Positions 31,743-35,527 of a stretch of DNA of 35,527 bases are shown in pieces. The notes under the pieces are model-generated. The model was not told where the DNA came from, made no database searches, and was given only the letters and a program-made list of their open reading frames with translations. A program made the translations under genes and the position numbers. Numbering within the stretch: the stretch's first letter is position 1; every line of letters begins with the position of its first letter. This DNA comes from Xenococcaceae cyanobacterium MO_167.B27 (GTDB lineage Bacteria > Cyanobacteriota > Cyanobacteriia > Cyanobacteriales > Xenococcaceae), in NCBI GenBank assembly GCA_030065935.1, contig JASJCP010000095.1:1-35527 (forward strand). The letters are read 5' to 3'.

Positions 31743-32390
31743 TTAGCTTTCTAAGCGTTCATCATTCAGAAATCGGATATCTGCAGTTTTTTTTGGCTCA
31801 TCACGGATGAAGTGAAGTTGCTGAGCCAGAAAGTAGATTGTTTGGTAAGCATTGATAGTTTCTTGAGGTGGTAATCCCTCTTGATTACGTGTAATAGCAC
31901 GTTCAAGTGCGGTTTCAAAAGTACAATCGATCCATATCTTGAGATCGAAAAATGAAACCAGATCCATTTGGAATATAAAGATACCTTCAAGAATGAACAC
32001 ATCAACAAGATCAATGGCTAATTCTTTTATCTCGAAATCTTGCCAGCTTTCTTCAATATAACGGACATTACAACGGACTCGATGATTCTCACGATATGGT
32101 TGTAGCAGTTTATTCCTTAGTTCGTCGAACCTGAAGCCATTGTAATAGAAATTCTCAGCAGGATTGTCCCCAGATAGACGCACTTCGGGTAAGTTGAGCC
32201 ATCCATCAAGGTTTTCAACGAATACTGATATCCCTCTACCACGCAATTCCTCAGATAGTTTTTTTGCTACGTAGCCTTTACCTAAGCCATCTATACCGCT
32301 TATCGCTACAATCAATGATTTACAGTCTTTACTGTTTTTTCTTCCCAAGACAAGATCGGTAAGTTCTCTTAGCTCTCGTGTTGTTATCAT
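31743..32390 (-). CDS. Uridine-kinase-like P-loop kinase
   Basis: 215 residues. The Walker A motif is GIDGLGKG at 32-39, unusual in having GKG rather than GK(T/S). The layout then follows uridine kinase/phosphoribulokinase-like proteins: a short acidic segment with LDGWLNLP, the Arg-rich middle and the VDVFILEGIFIFQ segment (Walker-B-like). The C-terminus has ERAITRNQEGLPP, a lid-like stretch. It probably phosphorylates a small nucleoside or similar substrate. It is divergent from the hydrogenase-type protease, with the dispersed HIP1 repeat (32446-32477) in the gap. Confidence 0.7.
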   Translation of the reverse strand: MITTRELRELTDLVLGRKNSKDCKSLIVAISGIDGLGKGYVAKKLSEELRGRGISVFVENLDGWLNLPEVRLSGDNPAENFYYNGFRFDELRNKLLQPYRENHRVRCNVRYIEESWQDFEIKELAIDLVDVFILEGIFIFQMDLVSFFDLKIWIDCTFETALERAITRNQEGLPPQETINAYQTIYFLAQQLHFIRDEPKKTADIRFLNDERLES

Positions 32391-32445
32391 TTCAACAAAC
32401 TCAAAAATTCTACTTCATTCTCTATGTGTAGATTTAAAAACAATA

Positions 32446-32477
32446 GCGATCTCGCTCCGCTCCGCACTGCGTGGTCG
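32446..32477 (-). repeat. Short dispersed repeat in a HIP1-like site, copy 2
   Basis: The reverse complement of the 32-nt repeat at 14951-14982 with one mismatch (centre CTCGCTCCGCTCCGCACTGC on the plus strand). It lies in the intergenic gap between the kinase and the protease gene. Confidence 0.85.
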
Positions 32478-32542
32478 CGATTAATCTTCACATAGGGTAT
32501 TAAGGGGATTTTCTGGTTGTCAGTTGAATTCTATATAACTTA

Positions 32543-33016
32543 GTGAGCAAAATTTTGGTGATCGGTTACGGTAATAGCTTGCGCAGTGATGATCGTATTG
32601 GCATTCGAGTAGCTGAGATTGTTGCAGATTGGCACTTACCAGAAGTGCGATCGCTATCTCTGACTCAACTAACCCCAGAACTAGCTGTGGATTTAGCTCA
32701 AATAGACTTAGTTATTTTTGTTGACGCTTGTCAAACTCTTGATGCAGATGTGGTCAGGATCAATTCTTTAAAACCGCTAGATTCAACGAAAATTCGGAGT
32801 CATTTCGGCGATCCTAGAGCCATACTTAGTCTTACTCAAGCTGTCTATGGAAAATGTCCTCAAGCATGGTGGGTAATAGTACCAGGAGTCAATTTTCAAT
32901 TTGGCGATCGCTTGTCCCCTGTGGCAGAAAAAGGTGTAAATCTCGCAATAATTCAGATTAGAAACTTAATTGCCCAGAATTTACCAGAGCAAAATCTATG
33001 CACCAAGGAAGTATGA
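32543..33016 (+). CDS. Hydrogenase-maturation-type endopeptidase
   Basis: 157 residues. The opening ILVIGYGNSLRSDDRIGIRV is the G-GN-L--DD--G signature, an Asp follows in FVDAC, and the His of RSHFGDPRAILSL completes the nickel-ligand set of HyaD/HoxW-type peptidases, which trim the large subunit of [NiFe]-hydrogenases. The start is GTG at 32543. No hydrogenase genes are in the window, so the substrate cannot be named. A HIP1 site lies inside the gene. Confidence 0.85.
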   Translation: MSKILVIGYGNSLRSDDRIGIRVAEIVADWHLPEVRSLSLTQLTPELAVDLAQIDLVIFVDACQTLDADVVRINSLKPLDSTKIRSHFGDPRAILSLTQAVYGKCPQAWWVIVPGVNFQFGDRLSPVAEKGVNLAIIQIRNLIAQNLPEQNLCTKEV

Positions 33017-33249
33017 TGGGCAATACTCTAGATATAGCGATCGCTGTCTCTAAAAATCGCCCCTCAAACCAAAATTTTCGATATTTCAGTTAAATTGAAT
33101 CCAAATTTTGGCATATTGTTAATCTGATTCTTAAAAAAAGTTAATATTTTTATGGAAGCTAGGAACAGTAAAACTTTTAGTGCTACAAACTATTGATACA
33201 GGGCAAATGTAAAAAATATGCGACTGTTCCACAATTTTTGATCTAGATT

Positions 33250-34494
33250 ATGTCCACAATCAATACTAATCCCTCGTTAGTTAAACTGCTACACCATAAC
33301 AGAGCCAAACACTTATTAGCTCGCAACTTAAATCCTCTTCCATTAGTAAATATTCGGTCTATAGTAATTTTTATCATCTGTGTTACTTGTTGGTGGATAC
33401 TAACAGCTTGTAGTACACCACCCCAAGTATTAGCAGAAGAAAGAATGTTTCTTAATCTATCTTTAGAATTTCTCGACTCTTATCAATTACCTAAGAACAC
33501 TTTTCAAAATACTACTATAGGAGGACTATCTGCTATTACTTATGACCGCACCCAAGACCGCTACTATGTTCTGTCTGATGATCGTAGTAATCGAGGGGAT
33601 GCTCGTTTTTACACCTTAAAATTAGATATTCAGCAACAAGATACGGATAAAATTAAAATTACCAACACCACTATAGAAAATGTTACTTTCCTCTTAGATG
33701 AAACAGGAAATAGATACGCTCCTGGTACTATTGATCCCGAAGGAATTGCTTTATCTCCCAGAGGCACAGTTTTTATTTCTAGCGAAGGAAATCCCAGCAA
33801 AAATATTGCCCCCTTTATCGGAGAATTTGACCTCCAAACAGGTCAAAAAAAAATTAATTTTCGTCTCCCTCAACGCTATTTAACTAACCCTGAAACCGAA
33901 CAAGGAATTAGAGAAAATCTTGGCTTTGAATCTTTAACCCTGAACCAAAATGGTTTAGCTGCTGATGATCCATTTCGTCTGTTCACCGCCACAGAATCAG
34001 CTTTAGTTCAAGACACTACCTCTGAGCCCGAAACTAGAATTCGTTTTTTACACTATGTCATTAATCCTTTTGGTAGTCCTATTTTAGTTGCGGAACACCT
34101 TTATTTACTTGATCCTTCTGGGAAAGAAACCATTTCTAATGGATTAACTGAATTACTCGCCCTCAGCAAAGAAGGTTATTTTTTAAGTTTAGAAAGAACT
34201 TTTGGTTTTACAGGTTCGGGAGCCAAAATTTATCAAGTAGTAGTAGGAAATGCCACTGATACTTCTACCATAGCCAATCTTGAAGATATTTCTAACATTC
34301 AAACCTTAAGGAAAAAACTGGTTCTCAATCTGACAAATTTGGGTATTTATCTAGACAATCTAGAAGGAATGACTATTGGTTCTCGTTTACCCGACGGTAG
34401 TCGTAGTTTAATCTTAGTAAGCGATGACAACTTTAATAATGAACAAGTAACCCAATTGTTACTATTTCGGATCCGAGAAAATTCCGTTAGTTAA
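33250..34494 (+). CDS. Phytase-like esterase lipoprotein
   Basis: 414 residues. A membrane-spanning segment at about 33-55 (NIRSIVIFIICVTCWWILTA) leads into LTACS, a lipobox, so it is probably an outer-surface or periplasmic lipoprotein; the first 30 residues may be excess and a later start is possible. The body carries the esterase-like phytase family pattern GGLSAITYDRTQDRYYVLSD and DPEGIALSPRGTVFISSE, with LEGMTIGSRLPDGSRSLILV near the end, a beta-propeller fold. Enzymatic activity of this family is not well defined. It lies 51 bp before cpcT on the same strand. Confidence 0.8.
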   Translation: MSTINTNPSLVKLLHHNRAKHLLARNLNPLPLVNIRSIVIFIICVTCWWILTACSTPPQVLAEERMFLNLSLEFLDSYQLPKNTFQNTTIGGLSAITYDRTQDRYYVLSDDRSNRGDARFYTLKLDIQQQDTDKIKITNTTIENVTFLLDETGNRYAPGTIDPEGIALSPRGTVFISSEGNPSKNIAPFIGEFDLQTGQKKINFRLPQRYLTNPETEQGIRENLGFESLTLNQNGLAADDPFRLFTATESALVQDTTSEPETRIRFLHYVINPFGSPILVAEHLYLLDPSGKETISNGLTELLALSKEGYFLSLERTFGFTGSGAKIYQVVVGNATDTSTIANLEDISNIQTLRKKLVLNLTNLGIYLDNLEGMTIGSRLPDGSRSLILVSDDNFNNEQVTQLLLFRIRENSVS

Positions 34495-34544
34495 TCACTA
34501 ATTGGTATGGTATTTATTAATCTAAACTACTAACTTATATTCAG

Positions 34545-35129
34545 ATGACTCATTCCCAAGATATTAAAACCCTAGCTCGTTGGATGTCCGCAGACTTCAG
34601 TAATCAAGAACAAGCTTATGAAAATCCTCCCTTTTTCGCCCACATTAGAGTTTGTATGCGCCCTTTACCACCAGAATTATTAAGTGGGATAAGTTTATTT
34701 TTAGAACAAGCTTACGATTTTATGTTAGACAAACCATACCGTTTAAGAATTTTGAAATTTAGTCTTGTCGAAAATCACATTGAACTGGAAAATTTCAAAG
34801 TTAAAGAAGAAGAAAAATTTTTTGGAGCATCTCGCGCTCCTGAAAAATTACAAGAATTAACCCCAGACTTAATTGAAAAGATGCCTGGTTGTGATATGAC
34901 CATAGAATGGACAGGTAGTAGTTTTAAAGGACAAATTAAGCCTGGTAAAGCCTGTATTGTAGAAAGAAAAGGTAAGATAACTTATCTAGATAATAGTTTT
35001 GAAATTAATCACAATAAACTAATTAGTTATGATCGTGGGAGAGACCCTGAAACAGACGAATTAGTCTGGGGTTCGATTGCTGGACCTTTCCACTTCCAAC
35101 CAATTAAGAGTTTTGCGGAAGAAATATAA
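34545..35129 (+). CDS. cpcT: CpcT/CpeT phycobilin lyase
   Basis: 194 residues of the CpcT/CpeT chromophore-lyase family, a lipocalin-like beta barrel that attaches phycocyanobilin to a cysteine of phycocyanin beta (Cys-153 type). Diagnostic are LARWMSADFSNQEQAYENPP near the start, PFFAHIRVCMRPLP, the central MPGCDMTIEWTGSSFKGQ and KACIVERKGK, and the DELVWGSIAGPFHF end. It shows that the host makes phycobilisomes. The ATG at 34545 gives the normal family length. A strong terminator follows (35142-35175). Confidence 0.92.
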   Translation: MTHSQDIKTLARWMSADFSNQEQAYENPPFFAHIRVCMRPLPPELLSGISLFLEQAYDFMLDKPYRLRILKFSLVENHIELENFKVKEEEKFFGASRAPEKLQELTPDLIEKMPGCDMTIEWTGSSFKGQIKPGKACIVERKGKITYLDNSFEINHNKLISYDRGRDPETDELVWGSIAGPFHFQPIKSFAEEI

Positions 35130-35141
35130 ACCTAAAAAACC

Positions 35142-35175
35142 AGAAAGCCCCCTTCATATCTGAAGAGAGCTTTCT
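35142..35175. terminator. Bidirectional terminator between cpcT and 5S rRNA
   Basis: AGAAAGC (35142-35148) pairs with GCTTTCT (35169-35175) around an inner CTTCA/TGAAG stem. On the minus strand a T-run (complement of CTAAAAAACC, 35132-35141) follows, and an A-run on the plus strand follows for cpcT. It ends the rRNA operon and probably the cpcT transcript too. Confidence 0.75.
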
Positions 35176-35183
35176 AAAAAACT

Positions 35184-35303
35184 GACCAGGCACTGAGCTA
35201 TTTTTCCGCTTGGCTACCCAAGGAGTATCTTCGCAGCTGTAAAGTTTCACTTTCGAGTTCGGGATGGGGTCGAAGTGGGACCATTACGCTAAAAGCACCT
35301 GGA
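35184..35303 (-). rRNA. rrf: 5S ribosomal RNA
   Basis: The minus strand runs from CCAGGTGCTTTTAGCGTAAT to CTCAGTGCCTGGTC, with the universal CCCACTTCGACCCCATCCCG and the complementary terminal CCAGG-type stem. Length is about 118-120 nt. The ends are set by the terminal pairing and are accurate to a few bases. Confidence 0.93.
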
Positions 35304-35417
35304 AATAATATTGAGATTGTTACGTAAGTTGAGAAATACCCTCAAGACTGCATAAAGTTAGATTAGTCAAAGTAGTGGTCTGATGTTACCAAGCTCTCAA
35401 GTGTGATGAATGGTCAG

Positions 35418-35527
35418 GACAAGCCCTCGGTCTGTTAGCACACCTCGGCTTCAAACATTGCTGCTCTTCCACCTAGTGCCTAGTAAACGGGTGTTCTGCC
35501 CGTGACCTTACTGGATTACTCCATGAG
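35418..35527 (-). rRNA. rrl: 23S ribosomal RNA, 3' end
   Basis: The minus strand carries the conserved end of 23S: CATGGAGTAATCCAGTAAGG, then CGGGCAGAACACCCGTTTAC, and GCTAACAGACCGAGGGCTTG. The gene continues past the window edge. The 115-bp spacer to 5S (35304-35417) holds no tRNA. The rRNA order 23S-5S on the minus strand is the normal one. Confidence 0.93.

Overview
The window reads as the chromosome of a cyanobacterium. HIP1 octamers (GCGATCGC) are scattered throughout, there is a CpcT-type phycobilin lyase gene, the DNA is A+T-rich, and low-complexity heptamer repeats typical of cyanobacteria recur. I cannot name the species; a Pleurocapsa/Stanieria-like lineage is only a guess.

Region 1 (1-~8420) is the tRNA-proximal part of a Tn7-like CRISPR-associated transposon (CAST) of type I-B, with MYXAN-type Cas proteins. 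From left to right it holds the start of a BREX defence operon (brxE and the 5' part of brxA, minus strand), an eight-repeat CRISPR array, the cas operon cas6-cas8-cas7-cas5 (minus strand, no cas3, cas1 or cas2), an Xre-type regulator, two unassigned small ORFs, and a TniQ/TnsD-family targeting gene. Repeated TnsB-site-like sequences and an ACA terminus follow, about 32 bp from the 3' end of a tRNA-Val(UAC) gene. tnsA, tnsB and tnsC and the far end must lie left of the window. The layout is a nuclease-less Cascade for RNA-guided insertion, a tRNA homing site, and an anti-phage system as cargo.

Region 2 (8453-13952) is host DNA: tRNA-Val, der, an OmpR-type response regulator with a divergent small membrane protein gene, a 58-aa secreted peptide behind an 11-bp-period direct repeat, and a tetR/SDR reductase/DUF4345 cluster.

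Region 3 (14006-17266) is decaying: a truncated DUF4345 copy, an alcohol dehydrogenase pseudogene (nonsense codon plus a 25-bp insertion in a HIP1 site), an IS200/IS605-like tnpB element, and the remnant of a second transposase.

Region 4 (17366-26359) holds an aldo/keto reductase, a degenerate receiver protein, and a minus-strand cluster that looks like cyclitol metabolism: a dehydroquinate-synthase-like sugar-phosphate cyclase, cytochrome b561, an MFS transporter, a TIM-barrel isomerase and an SDR dehydrogenase. Repeat-rich spacers and an NlpC/P60-like secreted protein follow.

Region 5 (26467-35527) has a SulP transporter, a second tnpB element at its 5' edge, an orphan N-ATPase-type alpha subunit, a gene relic, a uridine-kinase-like protein, a hydrogenase-maturation-type protease, a phytase-like esterase lipoprotein and cpcT. 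It ends with 5S rRNA and the 3' end of 23S rRNA on the minus strand.
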